The notes: generated by a model from the letters alone, not told the origin. Shown: positions 10,722 to 22,690, numbered from the stretch's first letter. The stretch: 64,000 bases of DNA from Ovis canadensis (GCF_042477335.2 NC_091248.1:121046501-121110500), one strand, 5' to 3'. Translations and numbers: made by a program.

Positions 10722-13700
10722 GTGAGCCAAGACTTTCTCCTCCTCATTAAAAACAAACAAAAAAATTGGGTGGGGAGGGGGCTCCTCCAGTCCTACTCTA
10801 GAAATTTCCATATCTGTTCCTGAAAACTTTTTCAACTTCCCAGAACTCTAGTCCCAGGAACTCTCATGAACCCCACGCCTAGCTCCATTTTTCCCCTCTT
10901 AGGGAGTGTCATCAATTTCCCTTACATTTCCACTGGGTGCTTCTAGGCTGCCCATGGAAATAAGGCTCCCAGTGTTCAAATAGGCTGTATGTAACTGCTG
11001 TTGTTATTGTTTAGTTGCTAGGTTGTGTATGTCTCTTTTGCGACCCCATAGACTGTAGCCCGCCAGCCTCCTCTGTCCATGGGATTTCCCAGGCAAGAAT
11101 ACAGAAGTGGATTGCCACTTCCTTCTCCAGGGGATCTTCCCTACCCAGGCACTGAACCTGAGACTCCTGCATGGAAGGTGGATTCTTTACCTCTGAGCCA
11201 AAGCTCTGATCCACATCCTGTCCATAGTCAATACCTTTGTTAGAATTCTGCTCGGAAAACCCCACCTTCTCGTACCTTCCCTCCTAGAAGAGAAGATGAA
11301 GCAGGTCATCGAGTTCCAACAATAGCTTTAGGAAGGACAACAATAGCTTTGGGCAGGACTCAGGAAAGGATTAGAGGGTGTGGTCACAGATCCCTGGCCC
11401 TGTGGGATGAGACTGCGCTGACTCAGCAGCTTAGATATTCTCCCTATTCTCAAGACCAAAGATGAAGACAAGGACCACTTGCCCCCACAAACACTGATAT
11501 CAGGAAGAGCAGGTTTAGAAGCTAGTTCACTGAGGGTCCACATTTGACAGAAGCAAGAAACTGGGCAAGCAGAATGGAGTTAAGTAGGAAATGGAGCTAG
11601 GGACTGGGGAGGAACAGAATCATTCAGCGAATCTTGGGAAGTTTTCTCTCCAGGAAGAGAGTTTGGGATGCTGGGTTTCTGGATTATGATTCTGGTGGTG
11701 ATCTCTGTAGTGCGACCAGGTGTCCTATCCTGGAAAAAACCACTCAGGATTTTGAGAAGCTGGTATAATGTGGAGGCACCAAGAAACACTGGGTGAGGAC
11801 AAGTTCAGATATAGTTGCCACTCTATTCAGCCCTGAGGCATGGCAAGTTGTTGAAATAAGCTGTGCTAACTAAGGTGACCGCCCAGCCCAGTTTGCTCAG
11901 GAATTTCTTGGTTTTAGCACTAGAAAGCCCCTCATCCCAGGCAGTTCCTTGCTTTGGGGCAAACTAGGATGACCAGTGGAAGGAAAGAAGATGCTCAGCT
12001 TTAAAATAAAGAATTCAAGTTGCTTTAGTAAGCACACCTAATCTGTACAAAACAACCCCAAATCAAAAGTTCTCAGGAGACTCAGATGCTGAGTGATGCA
12101 TCCTACTCTCATCACCTCCTTCGTCTGCACCTTCTCTTGGTCTTGCTGACCGCAAGCCCCGTCTCTCGTGGATCGATTTCTGATCTCCGACCCGCTTCTC
12201 TCTTCCCGGAACCAGTCAACAGTTGATGACAATGGACCTGCAGATGCTGCAAATAGACGGGAGTGAAGAGGCCACCGTGGTGCTTCAAGTCTCAACAGAT
12301 CTGAGGGAATGCATGGTGGTAAGCAGAGGCCCACCTTGGGAAAAGTCTGATTCCTAATTACGAATACGGTTCTATCAAGCTCTGACTTCAATATTGCATA
12401 ATGTAATTGATAACATAATGAACCCCCACTCTCCTGCTCCCAATGCTCATATAGATACTTGAGCCTCAGAATAATCATGGGGGCTCAGGGCAGATGACTA
12501 CTGTCATTTTACAAATGAAGGGACCCCCCCCCCCCCAATCCAGAAAGTGTGTGAAGGAGGAGAGAGAAGGCATGACTAGTGGGACAAGCACTAGAGGGGA
12601 GAGAGAAAAACGTGTGAGAGGTGGGGGAGGACAGGTGAGAGTCCCTCCCCAGGTCCTGGGGAGATGAACGACAGAAGCGTGGAGAGCCTCAGAAGGAAAA
12701 CCCACAACCCCATCTGGGAGGCTGAGGCAAGTGGGGAAACGAGATGCGGGGCCAATGGGCAGGTTGTGAACCCTCCTCCCCAGGAAGACCTGAGCAGAGT
12801 CTGCTTTCTGCTCACTCTTCTGCTCTTTTGTTGGAAGTTGACTGTTGTTCCAACCACTCCTCTCTGATAAGGAAAGCACATCCTTCTCCTCCCTTTCTCC
12901 CAGTTCAGCAGTGGTGAGAGGGAGGATCTAGACCAGAGGATCTCCAAGGATAATGTGCATTAGGCCTCCTCCTGTCTGACTGCTCTGGGTCCCGTGGAAA
13001 GGACCTGTGCAGGTTGAACCCACAGAACTTCCCCTCCCACCCCAGGAAGATTGTGTCCTTCTCCACCTCACTGACAGTCTCCTCTGGTGTTGTCACGAAA
13101 GCATGATCCTCCCTTCCTAGGGGCTTCCTCAGTGTTCAGCGGGTAAAGAATCCACCTGTAATGCAGGATAAGGCAATGGCACCCCACTCCAGTACTCTTG
13201 CCTGAAAAATCCCATGGATGGAGGAGCCTGGTAGGCTGCGGTCCATGGGGTCACTAAGAGTCAGATATGACTGAGCGACTTCACTTTCACTTTTCACTTT
13301 CATGCATTGGAGAAGGAAATGGCAACCCACTACAGTGTTCTTGCCTGGAGAATCCCAGGGACAGGGGAGTCTGGTGGGCTGCCGTCTCTGGGGTCGCACA
13401 GAGTCGGACACGACTGAAGTGACTTAGCAGTAGCAGTAATGCAGGAGATACAGGAGATGCAGTTTCCATCCCTGGATTGGGAAGATCCCCCTGGAGGAGG
13501 AAATGGCAACCCACCCCAGTATTCTTGCCTGAAAAATTCCATAGACAGAGGAGCCTGGTAGGCTACAGTTCATGGGGTCGCAGAGAGTTGGACACAACCG
13601 AGTGACTGCACGCACGCACATCCCTTGTTAGCCACCTCTGTTCAAGGGCCAAGGGCCAAATCCATGTATCTACCCTATCTCATTCCAGAAAGACATCTCT

Positions 13701-16700
13701 CAAGAAGCACAGGTACCTTCTGACAGCTTCAGAATTCAAATTAGATTTGAAAGTGAAAGTGTTCGTCTCTCAGTTGTGTCTGACACCTTGCAACCCCATG
13801 GATTGTAGCCCACCAGGCTCCTCTGTCCATGGGATTCTCCAGGCAAGAACGCTGGAGTGGGTTGCCATTCCCTTCTCCAGGGGATCTTTCTGACCCAGGG
13901 ATCGAACATGGGTCTCCCACATTGCAGGCAGATTCTTTACCTTCTGAGCCACCGGAGACTTTAAGGACAGGGACTAAATAGAAAACAAAATTGGGAGTGT
14001 GAGGATTGTTGTTCATTAAACTGCATTCTAGAAATGGCCCCACACCTATAGGAGAAAGATTACTGATCATTGAGCAAAGAGTAATACAGCTGCTTTATCC
14101 AGTTTTTCTGTTTACAATCCAATAATATAAACTATGTATACTAATTAGAGGTGGGAAGGAGAGTGAGTCATAATTTTTCAATTTTGTGTTTTATTTATCA
14201 AAAGCACAGATAAAAAAAGAATGTGAAGATGGGCATACAAGTTTTGTGATAATGGTAATTTCTAGTGGTGATAGATTATGAAAGTCCATTTTCAACCCTG
14301 AGAATGTAACAGGTGTAAAGAAAAAGTCTTTAATCAACAATTTGACACCTGATATAATTTTTTGCTGCTGATTAATAAAATTGTTTTAAGAACAATGCTA
14401 GTACAATAAAATAAAGCAAACTTTTTAAAACCTAACCAAGTATAAGTCAAAGACAAAGAACTCCATAGAATGAATGATACTGCAAATTAGAAAGAAATTA
14501 TGTATAACTATAAAATAAACGTGAGCTTTCCAGGTGGTGCAAAGCAACAAAGAACCTGCCTGCCAGTGCAGGAGACATAAGAGATGAAGGTTTGATCCCT
14601 GGGTCAGGAAGATCCCCTGGAGAAGAAAATGGCAACCCACTCCAGTATTCTTGCCTGGAGAATCCCATGAACAGAGGAGCCTGGTGGGTTACAGTCCATG
14701 GCGGGGTGGGTCACAAAGTGTCAGACACAACTGAGCGACTTAGCATGCAAGCATGAAATAAATGTATAACTATGAATATACCTTCATATTTTTAAAACTT
14801 TGGAAAAAATTTAATTTTATAGGTGTGATGTTTCTAGAACTTAATATTCATTTTCTACTAATTATAATGTTTATGTAGCTAAATTCTTGATCAAGTGAGG
14901 TATTAAAGATCATAAAGACAAGTATAGAATAGGTTGGCATTTCCCTGGGGGTTCAGTGGCTAAAACTCTTTGCTTCCAAGGCAGGGGACCTGATCAGGGA
15001 ACTAGATTCTACATGCTGCAACAACAGATCCCTTGTGCCACACCTTAGATCTGGTGTAGCCAAATAAATAAATAAATACAAATAAATATTTTTAAAATGG
15101 AATAGATTATATCCTCAAGCATGTGTTTGAATATAAACACCATATAATAATTTAATGTTGAAGAAAACGTAGGGTTAACCAAGTGCTTAAACATTTGTGG
15201 TCTGGACCATTTTGCTGGTCTTGGAACTCTTACCAGAAAATTGCTCTAAATTTGTAAATAAAATGCACTGATTACAAAGGAAAACAGACATAATAAAGAA
15301 AAATGATAAAATTATTTAAAAAGTAAACTTGTGATACCGCTATATATGTGTGTTTCTTTATGGGCACACTAGCTGAAAGGCAATATACTTAAATATAAAC
15401 AAGTTACATTTTATTTTCTAGAGATTATATTATATGGTGGCTGTCATCGTGAAGCTTGAGTAAAGACCTTAAACTGTACACTACCATTTGGCAAAAAATC
15501 ATAGCTGTTTTGTTGGACATCCAAGGGACTAGGAATTTTTCGTTTTGGTTATTCAAGTAGTGAAAATCCTGATTCATAAAGATTGTTGTTGCTCACTTCA
15601 TAAGTCATGTCCGACTCTTTGTGACCACATGAACTGCAGTATGCCAGGCTTCCCCATCCTTCACTATCTCCCAAAGTTGGCTCAGACTCACATCCATTGA
15701 GCTGGTGATGATATCTAATGGTCTCATCCTATGCTGCCCCCTTCTCCTCCTGCCATTGGTCTTTCCCAGAATCAGGGTCTTTTCCATTGAGTCAGTTCTT
15801 TGCATCAGGTGTCCAAAGTACTGGAGCTTCAGCTTCACCATCAGTCCTTTCAACGAATATTCAGGGTTGACTTCCGTTAGGACTGACTGGTCCAACTCTC
15901 ACATCCATATATGACTACTGGAAAAACAATAGCTTTAACTATACGGACGTTGGTTGGCAAAGTGATGTCCCTGCTTTTTAATTATTTGTTTAGGTTTGTC
16001 ATAGCTTTTCTTTCAAGGAGCAAGCATCTTTTAATTTTTTAATTGCAGTCATCATCCTTAGTGATTTTAGAGCCCAAGAAAGGAGAATTTGTCACTGTTT
16101 TCACTTTTTCCTCTTCTATTTGAATGAAGAGATGGGACTGGATGACATTTTGTTGCTGTTGTATTGTTCGGTCACTCAGTCATGTCCAAGTCTTTGCTAC
16201 CCCATGGAATGCAGCATGCCAGGCCTCCCTTGTCCTTCATCGTTTCTCAGAGTTTGTTCAAACTCATGTCCACTGAATTGGTGATGCCATCCAACCATCT
16301 CATCCTCTGTTGTCCCCTTCTTCTGTTTCTATCTTTCCCAGCATCAGGTTCTTTTCTAATGAGTCAGATCTTCACATCAGGTGGCCAGAGTATTAGAGCT
16401 TCAGCTTCAGCATCAGTCCTTCCAATGAACACCCAGGACGGATCTCGTTTAGGATTGACTGGCTTGATCTCCTTGCAGTCCAAGGGACTCTCAAGAGTCT
16501 TCTCCAACACCACAGTTCAAAAGCATCAATTCTTCAGTGCTCAGCCTTGTTTATGGTCCAACTCTTACATCCATACATAACTACTGGAAAAATCATAGCT
16601 TTAACTATATGGCCCTTTATCATCAAAGTAATATCTCTGCTTTTTAATATGCTGTCTAGGTTTGTCATAGCTTTCCTTCCAAGGAGCAAGCATCTTTTAA

Positions 16701-19700
16701 TTTCATGACTGCAGTCACCATCTGCAGTGATTCTGGAGCCCCAGACAATAAAGTCTTTCACTGCTTCTGTTGTTTCCCAGCCCGGCATTTCACATGATGT
16801 AGCTAAATATGCTAAATAAGCAGAGTGGCAATACATAGCCTTAACGTACTCCTTCCCCAATTTTGAACCAGTTTGTTGTTCCATGTTCAGTTCTAACTGT
16901 TGCTTCTTGTCTCTCAGGAGACAGGTTAAATGACTTGGTATTTCCATCTCTTTGAGAATTTTCCACAATTTGTTTTGATCCACAGTCAAAGGCTTTTGTG
17001 TAGTCAATGAAGCAGAAGTAGACATTTTCTTGGAATTCCCTTGCTTTTCTATGATACAGCAAATGGTGGCAATTTGATGTCTGGCTCTTCTGCCTTTTCT
17101 AAACAAAGCTTGTACATCTGGAATTTCTCAGATCACATACTACTGATCCCAAGTATTTAAGGATTTTGCATATTACTTTGCTAGCATATGAAATGACTGC
17201 AATTGTACTGTAGTTGAACATTCTTTTGAATTGCCCATTTTTAGGATTGGAATGAAAACTATTCTTTTCCAGTCCTGTGGCCACTGTAGAGTTTTCCAAA
17301 GTTGCTGACATATTGAGTGCAGCACTTGAACAGCATTGCCTTTTAGGATTTTAAATGGACCAGCTGGAATTCCATCACTTCCACTAGCTTTGTTCACTCT
17401 AATAATTCCTAAGGCCTGCTTGACTTCACCCTCCAGGATATCCATCTCCAGATGAGTGACCATGCCATCATGGTTATCAAGTTATTAAGACCTTTTTGTA
17501 CAGTTCTTCTGTGTATTCTCGCCACCTCTTCTTAATCTCTTCTGCTTCTGTTAGTCTTTACCATTTCTGTCCTTTATCATGTCCATCCTTGCATGAAATA
17601 TTCCCTCGATATGTCCAATTTCTTGAAGAGATCTCTTGTCTTTCCTAATCTGTTGTTTTCCTCTATTTCTTTACATTGTTCACTTAAGAAGCCTTTCTTA
17701 TCGTTCCTGGTTATTCTCTGGAACTCTGCATTCAGTTGGGCATATCTTTCCCTTTCTCCTTTGCCTTTCGCTTCTCTTATTTTCTCAGCTATTTGTAAAG
17801 CGTCCTCAGACAACCATGCTGCATTCTTACATTTCTTTTTCTTATGGATGGTTTTTGTCACACCTCCTGTAAAATGTTATGAACCTCTGTCCATAGTTTT
17901 TCAGGCACTCTGCTATCATATTTAATCCCATAAATCTATTCATCACCTCCACTGTATAATCATAAGGGGTTTCATTTAGGTCATACCTGAATTGTCTCTT
18001 GTTTCTCCCTACTTTTAATTCAAGCCTGAATTTTGCAACAGGAAGCTCATGATCTGAGCTACAGTCAGCTCTAGGTCTTGTTTTTGCTAACTGTATGGAA
18101 CTTCTCCATCTTCAGCTGAAAAGCTTATAATCAATCTGATTTCAGTCTTAACCATCTGGTGATGTCCATGTGTAGAGTTGTCTCTTGTGTTGTTGGAAAA
18201 GGGTGTTTGTTACAACCAGTGTATTCTATCTTTGCCCTGCTTCATTTTGTACTCCAAGGCCAAGCTTGCCTATTACTCCAGATAACCCTTGACTTTCTAC
18301 TGTTGCATTCCAGTTCCCTATTATGAAATGTACATAACTTTTTGGTGTTAGATCTAGAAAGTCTTGTAGGTCTTCATAGAATTCTTCAACTTCAGCTTCT
18401 TCGGCATTAATGGCTAGGACACAGACTTGGATTACTGTGATGTTGAATAATTTGCCTTGAAAATGAACTGAGATCATTCTTTGTTTTTGAGATTGCACCC
18501 AGCACTGAATTTCAGATTCTTTTGTTGCCTTTGAGGGCTATTCCATTTCTTCTAAGGTATTCTTGCCCATAGTAGGAGATATAATGGTCATCTGAATTAA
18601 GTTCACTCATTCCTATCTATCTTAGTTCACTGATTTCTAAGATGTCAAGGTTCACTCAGGCCATCTCCTGCTTGTTCATGTCTAATTTGCCTTGATTCAT
18701 GAACCTAACATTCCAGGTTCCTATGCAGTGAAGTTCTTAATAGCATCAGACTTTACTTTCACCACCAGACACGTCTACAACTGAGTACAACTGAGTGTCA
18801 TTTCTGCTTTGGCTTAGCCTCTTCATTCTCTCTGGAGCTATTTCTCTGCTCTTCCCCAGTAGCATATTGGACATCGTCCAACCCTGGGGGCTCGTCTTCT
18901 GGTGCCATATCATTTTGCCTTTTCACAATATTCATGGGGTTCTCAAAGCAAGTATACTGGAGTGGATTGCCATTCCCTGCTCCAGTGGATCATGTTTTGT
19001 CAGAACTCCGCACTATGACCCATCCATTTTGGGTGGCCCTGTACAGTGTGGTTCGTAGCTTCATTGAGTTACACAAGACTCTTTGCCGTGACAATGCTGT
19101 GATCCGTGAAGGGGGATAGATGAAGATATATTGTTGTAAATGTAATAAAAAGCTAAACAAGGTGAAGGTAGATTTCTCTATAGAAATACCAGGATGTCCA
19201 AAGTATTCTGAGTAAAACCCCAAGGGTGAGAACATTTGAATTTACTGTTTGGGGGCTGACAGGCCATTCAGCACAGAGCTGCCAGCTACCTGGAGAAGTT
19301 GCAGGAAATGGGCTGATGGCCCCAGCCATGACCATGCACATCAGTCCTATAGGGCACAAAGGTAGTGATGAGAGACAATATTTCAAGATCTCTAAAATTA
19401 TAATGTAGTGCAAACATATCTATGTCTCTCTTCTTGATAAGATCATGCATACTGCTAATACCACCATGGATTACTGATGGCCTTTGTAACAGAAGTGCTC
19501 AGTTTCAATGAGAGTCTAGTAAAAATAAAGATAAAACCTCTTTCCACCTGAATACACAGACTCACTGAGTACTATCCGCAGACCTTTCTGGGTTTATGGA
19601 CCACAGAATAAAACTTCCATGCTGAACACTAACTAGACAGAAGGCTCTTGACTCCACTGAAACTTACATATGCTGTACTCTGGGATCTTCATTGATTTAG

Positions 19701-21419
19701 CTTCTTCTTAATTTTGGCTGTGCTGGGTCTTCCTTGTGTGGCTTTTCTCTAGTTGCAGTGAGCAGGGGCTACGCTCCAGTTGCAGGAAAAGAGCTTCTCA
19801 TCGCAGTGAATTCTCTTGTTGGGGAGAATGGGCTGTAGAGCCGCAGGCTCAATAGCTATGGGCATGCGCTTAGTTTGCCCTGTGGGATGTGGGATCTTCC
19901 TGGCCGAGACAGAACCTGTGTATTCTGCATTAGCAGGAGAATTGTTTACCACTGAGCCACCAAGGAAGCCTGCATACTCTGGGATCTTCAGTTGTAAAGC
20001 ACTCTCAATTTGAAAAAGAGAAGGAAAACTAACTTCAAGATCTCAATCTCATTTGGAACCCATTGCTAGGAGAAGACAATGGTACCCCACTCCAGTACTC
20101 TTGCCTGGAAAATCTCATGGGCAGAAGAGTCTGGTGGGCTGCAGTCCATGGGGTCGCAAAGAGTTGGACATGACTAAGCGACTTCCTTTTCACTTTTCAC
20201 TTTCATGCATTGGAGAAGGAAATGGCAACCCACTCCACTGTTCTTGCCTGGAGAATCCCAGGGACGGGGGAGCCTGGTGGGCTGCCATCTATGGGGTCGC
20301 ACAGAGTCGGACACGACTGAGTGACTTAGCAGCAGCAGCAGGTAGCAGCCAGGGTTGGTGAGTAATTGCTTTCACCTCACAACTGAGGAAAACAAGAGTG
20401 AGACACATCACCCTAGTTATGAAAGGTCACTAATTACCGAAAGTCGCAGAGCTTTAGAGGAACACAGCTGGGGCTCAGCCACAGTCTGGCAACGGGGCCT
20501 GGCATTGACTTCCACGCCCAAGCAGCCAGGCTGTGGTCACAGCCCAATTCCGGACAGCCTTGACTAGAGAAGCAAGGTAAGCCTGCTCCCCAGATGACCA
20601 ACTGCCCCAAGATGACTGATCCCAGCCCTGTGAAGTCACTTACCTCTTTCCTCCCAAGCCCTAGACCCACGCTGCTAAAGCAGGAACTTGAGCACATGAG
20701 GACAGAAGACCTTCTGACCTAGAGGACATCGCATAGTTCACTCCTCCTGCCTCTGACCCACACTCACCCCTGCTTTTCAATCACTGATTAGATCTTCCTC
20801 CTCCCCTATCAACCTTTCTTGTCTTTCACTTTTCCATCCTCAAGCTAACACTGGGTCCTCTCTCCCCAGATTAAATGTTATCTTCTAAGCAACATTCCGA
20901 TTGAAGGCAATTTTAATTATAAATTCACCTCCTGCCTCTGTAACAATTCCCCAAAGAGATTCTTCTGGGATTTGCAAACCAACAGTAAGTACAGGAGATG
21001 ACCAAGGGAAGAACTATCCTCCAGGGAGGGAAAAAACACAAACATGGCTCCAGACTTGAATCAGAACCTCCATGAGGAAGGGCAGAGAGGAAGGGAGGGA
21101 AGAAGGGGCAGAGAGAATGTGGGGACTCTGCCCAACTTGAAAGGTGAAAGGTTTGGGAGAAAAGTTAATGAGACCTATATTTGTAAATGACTTGGGAAAA
21201 CTGAATCCCAGTGGGGAAATTTCTGGTGATGGCAGAAAAGTCAAGGCATTGGGTTGGAGTGTTATCAGACATGACCTTTGTCCTGCCTTGTCTCTTTCAG
21301 GTACTGTAAGAGTAACAGCAGTGGTTGATGTTATTCGTGAACTAAATATCTGCCCGGATGACTGGGCAGTGATACCTATTAAAGCAAATCGCTTTTCTCT
21401 CACTAAGAACCTACCATAG
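10627..21419 (+). CDS. PIP: Prolactin-induced protein (PIP / GCDFP-15), 4 exons, spliced
   Basis: The spliced CDS joins 10627-10721, 12216-12318, 20870-20984 and 21301-21419, giving 143 codons plus TAG. All introns are GT-AG, with phases 2, 0 and 1. Residues 1-28 form a signal peptide with a Leu-rich core, and the mature chain should begin at Gln29, as in human PIP. The four family cysteines are C64, C88, C90 and C122; by analogy with human they pair as 64-90 and 88-122. Other family marks are SCLC (87-90), FFWD (97-100), AVVDVIREL (111-119) and CPDD (122-125). An N-glycosylation sequon, N104-S-T, sits where human PIP carries its glycan and is built across the exon 3/4 junction. C69 is an additional cysteine not in human PIP. 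PIP is a secreted exocrine and seminal glycoprotein that binds CD4, zinc-alpha-2-glycoprotein and fibronectin; that is family knowledge, not read here. The similarity of exons 2-4 to human PIP makes the orthology strong. Confidence 0.95.
10995..11204 (-). mobile_element. Bov-tA SINE in PIP intron 1
   Basis: Reverse orientation: GCGACCCCATAGACTGTAGC, CATGGGATTTCCCAGGCAAG, CTCCAGGGGATCTTCC, and a head ending TTTACCTCTGAGCCA. Confidence 0.88.
12216..12318 (+). CDS. PIP: PIP exon 2
   Basis: The acceptor CCAG ends at 12215 and the donor GTAAGC starts at 12319. The exon is 103 bases long and encodes residues 32-66, ending STDLRECMV, which aligns with the human TELKECMV. The first base completes a Thr codon from exon 1. 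An alternative AG seven bases downstream would break the frame. Confidence 0.92.
12524..12536 (+). repeat. Poly-C run in PIP intron 2
   Basis: Thirteen consecutive C just downstream of exon 2. It is likely length-variable. Confidence 0.9.
13117..13621 (+). mobile_element. Bov-tA SINE with a Bov-A2 inserted in it
   Basis: A Bov-tA starts at GGGGCTTCCTCAGTG, is interrupted after GTAATGCAGGA (13158-13168) and resumes at an identical GTAATGCAGGA (13436-13446). Between them is a full Bov-A2 ending CTTAGCAGTAGCA. The 11-base direct repeat is the target-site duplication. Confidence 0.9.
13749..13957 (-). mobile_element. Bov-tA SINE in PIP intron 2
   Basis: Reverse orientation, with AAAGTGAAAGTG at the tail end and GATCGAACATGGGTCTCCC then TTCTGAGCCACC at the head. 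Confidence 0.88.
13958..14520. other. PIP intron 2, AT-rich, no recognised repeat
   Basis: AT-rich intronic DNA with no feature I recognise. Confidence 0.4.
14521..14752 (+). mobile_element. Bov-tA SINE in PIP intron 2
   Basis: Head GAGCTTTCCAGGTGGTGC, B box GGTTTGATCCCTGGGTC, tail GTCAGACACAACTGAGCGAC. Confidence 0.9.
14936..15095 (+). mobile_element. CHR-type SINE
   Basis: Head GGCATTTCCCTGGGGGTTCA, the CAGGGAACTAGATTCTACAT stretch, and an (AAAT)n tail near 15063-15090. Confidence 0.8.
15096..15582. other. PIP intron 2, AT-rich, no recognised repeat
   Basis: About 490 bases of AT-rich intronic DNA without a recognised feature. Confidence 0.4.
15583..16140 (-). mobile_element. BovB LINE 3' part
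   Basis: The reverse frame includes SVLTEVNPEYSLKGLMVKLK and [18 protein letters not shown], the conserved BovB C-terminal region. It abuts a second BovB in the same orientation. Confidence 0.88.
16153..19110 (-). mobile_element. Near full-length degenerate BovB LINE in PIP intron 2
   Basis: About 2.96 kb in reverse orientation runs from the 3' end through reverse transcriptase (GHIVKAMIFPVVMYG, the FCFIDYTKAFDC box at about 17000 and DIIMVTHLEMDILE at 17450) into the endonuclease domain near 18226-18498 (YVHFIIGNWNATVESQG). Many frameshifts and stops make it inactive. It accounts for about a third of PIP intron 2. Confidence 0.9.
19111..19687. other. PIP intron 2, no recognised feature
   Basis: Non-repetitive intronic DNA with no exon-like structure. 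Confidence 0.4.
19688..19968 (-). mobile_element. CHR-type SINE (long form)
   Basis: TTTTGGCTGTGCTGGGTCTT, GGGATGTGGGATCTTCCTGG and CACTGAGCCACCAAGGAAG read as a reversed CHR element with its extended body. Confidence 0.75.
20066..20342 (+). mobile_element. Bov-A2 SINE in PIP intron 2
   Basis: Two modules joined by CACTTTTCACTTTCATGCA, ending CTTAGCAGCAGCAGCAGG. It lies 528 bases upstream of PIP exon 3. Confidence 0.9.
20870..20984 (+). CDS. PIP: PIP exon 3
   Basis: It follows a CTCTCCCCAG acceptor and ends at GTAAGT. It is 115 bases long and encodes IKCYLLSNIPIEG through the SCLC and KRFFWDLQTN motifs. An extra cysteine (C69) occurs near its start. It lies 8.5 kb from exon 2 because of BovB and SINE insertions in the intron. 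Confidence 0.94.
21301..21419 (+). CDS. PIP: PIP exon 4 with stop
   Basis: It follows a TCTCTTTCAG acceptor. It encodes residues 105-143, containing TAVVDVIRELNICPDD and VIPIKANRF, close to the human C-terminus, and ends at TAG 21417-21419. The protein is about three residues shorter at its C-terminus than human PIP. Confidence 0.95.
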
Positions 21420-21525
21420 TCTGATCTAAATGGAAGCCTTTATCTCTGCACATCCCAACCCCACCAGCAGGGGATTTCCTCCAAGGAAAGCTGGTTGGGG
21501 TCAACTAGCTAACTTTAGTCTCTAA

Positions 21526-21531
21526 AATAAA
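21526..21531 (+). terminator. PIP: Polyadenylation signal of PIP
   Basis: AATAAA lies 107 bases after the stop codon, in the sequence CTCTAAAATAAACTTCTCAC. The two paralogues have AATAAACTTC at the corresponding place, so the cleavage signal is shared across the family here. Confidence 0.8.
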
Positions 21532-21678
21532 CTTCTCACAAGCTTCTCTGACTTCTGCTGTGTCTTTCCTACAAAGTCTACCCCCAAAGGAATCTCAGAA
21601 CAGCCAGAATTTTTAGGGTTCTGCTCTTTCAAAAGACCTTTACTGAGGAGAGTTTTTGAGCTTTCCCTGTCCATGAAA

Positions 21679-21919
21679 TACTCTGGCCACCTGATGCAAA
21701 GAGCTGACTCATTGGAAAAGACCCTGATGCTGGGAAAGACTGAAGGCAAGAGAAGGGGATGACAGAGGATGAGATGGTTGGATCTCATCACCAATTCAAT
21801 GGACATGAGTTTGAATAAACTTCAGGAGTTGGTGACGGACAGGGAGGCCTAGCGTGCTGCAGTCCATGGGGTTGCAAAGAGTTGGACATGACTGAGCGAC
21901 TGAACTGAACTGAACTGAA
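21679..21919 (+). mobile_element. BovB LINE 3' end with target-site duplication
   Basis: About 240 bases of BovB 3' end with an (ACTGA)n tail. It is flanked by identical 12-base CTGTCCATGAAA repeats at 21667-21678 and 21920-21931. It lies 140 bases past the PIP poly(A) signal. Confidence 0.92.
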
Positions 21920-21931
21920 CTGTCCATGAAA

Positions 21932-22690
21932 GAGAGAGGGGCCATTCTCATAGAAAGGGAAAGTGGTGGCCCTAAAACTCATAGCAAGTGATGGGCAGAA
22001 TGTGGACAGGAACCTCAAGGCCCCCTATTCCCTGGTCCTCCTACATCCCACTGCTCCACACACCCTCCTTCCCCCAGGAACTGCTTCAGATCCCAGGAGA
22101 TGGGAGTCACCCTGCCTCTAGCAGTGTCAGGGGCAGAATCTATGGACCCCGGGATAAACAATAGCATTCTGTTCTATTTGGCAGCTTCTTTTCAGACAGT
22201 GAAAGATGGTAGACTAAAGCATGTCTACTAGACAGTGGGCTGCACAAGAAGCATAATATGCCAAAAGGCAGAGGGCAACCTGAGGGGCTCCACCAAAGAG
22301 GGTGAATGAGTCCTTCCTGAGAGAAGGGGAGTATGAGCCAGGGTCGGGGCACACAGCGGGCAGAGGGCATTGTGGCTGATGGAATAGCAGGTGCCAAGAG
22401 GCCAGACCATGAAACAGCAGCAAGATCAGGGACAGTAAGCACTTTAATATCAGGCAGGATTAAGAGCAATTCAGGAGGGCTAGAAAGGTGGCCAACAAGG
22501 AGACAGGAACAAAATTGCTGCATCTGGACAAGAAGGCAGAACCATAAATGAGTATCAGAATCCAGGGCAAGAAAACACAATTATTGGGAAAGATCACTTG
22601 ATATACTAATTAGAATAGTACAGTGATTGCATGCTTAAGATGTATCAAAAAAGCACTGAAGATTTTTATTTACATGCTTTACCACATACC
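21932..22690. other. Intergenic, no recognised feature
   Basis: Unique-looking DNA downstream of PIP. Overlapping open frames on several strands show no family match that I recognise. Confidence 0.4.

Noticed and set aside
12475..12947. Two overlapping minus-strand frames (134 and 118 codons) just downstream of PIP exon 2
   Set aside because: They overlap each other in different frames, cross the poly-C run, lie in an intron and have no recognisable domain.
13158..13446. Regularly spaced short repeats resembling a CRISPR array
   Set aside because: The repeats are SINE modules and one target-site duplication in a mammalian genome; no array.
21014..21403. 129-codon minus-strand frame overlapping PIP exon 4
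   Set aside because: It is antisense to a well-supported exon and its composition follows that exon; no domain seen.
22140..22580. 146-codon minus-strand frame downstream of PIP
   Set aside because: Three frames are open over the same stretch, there is no splice or domain signal, and no family is recognised; chance is the simpler reading.
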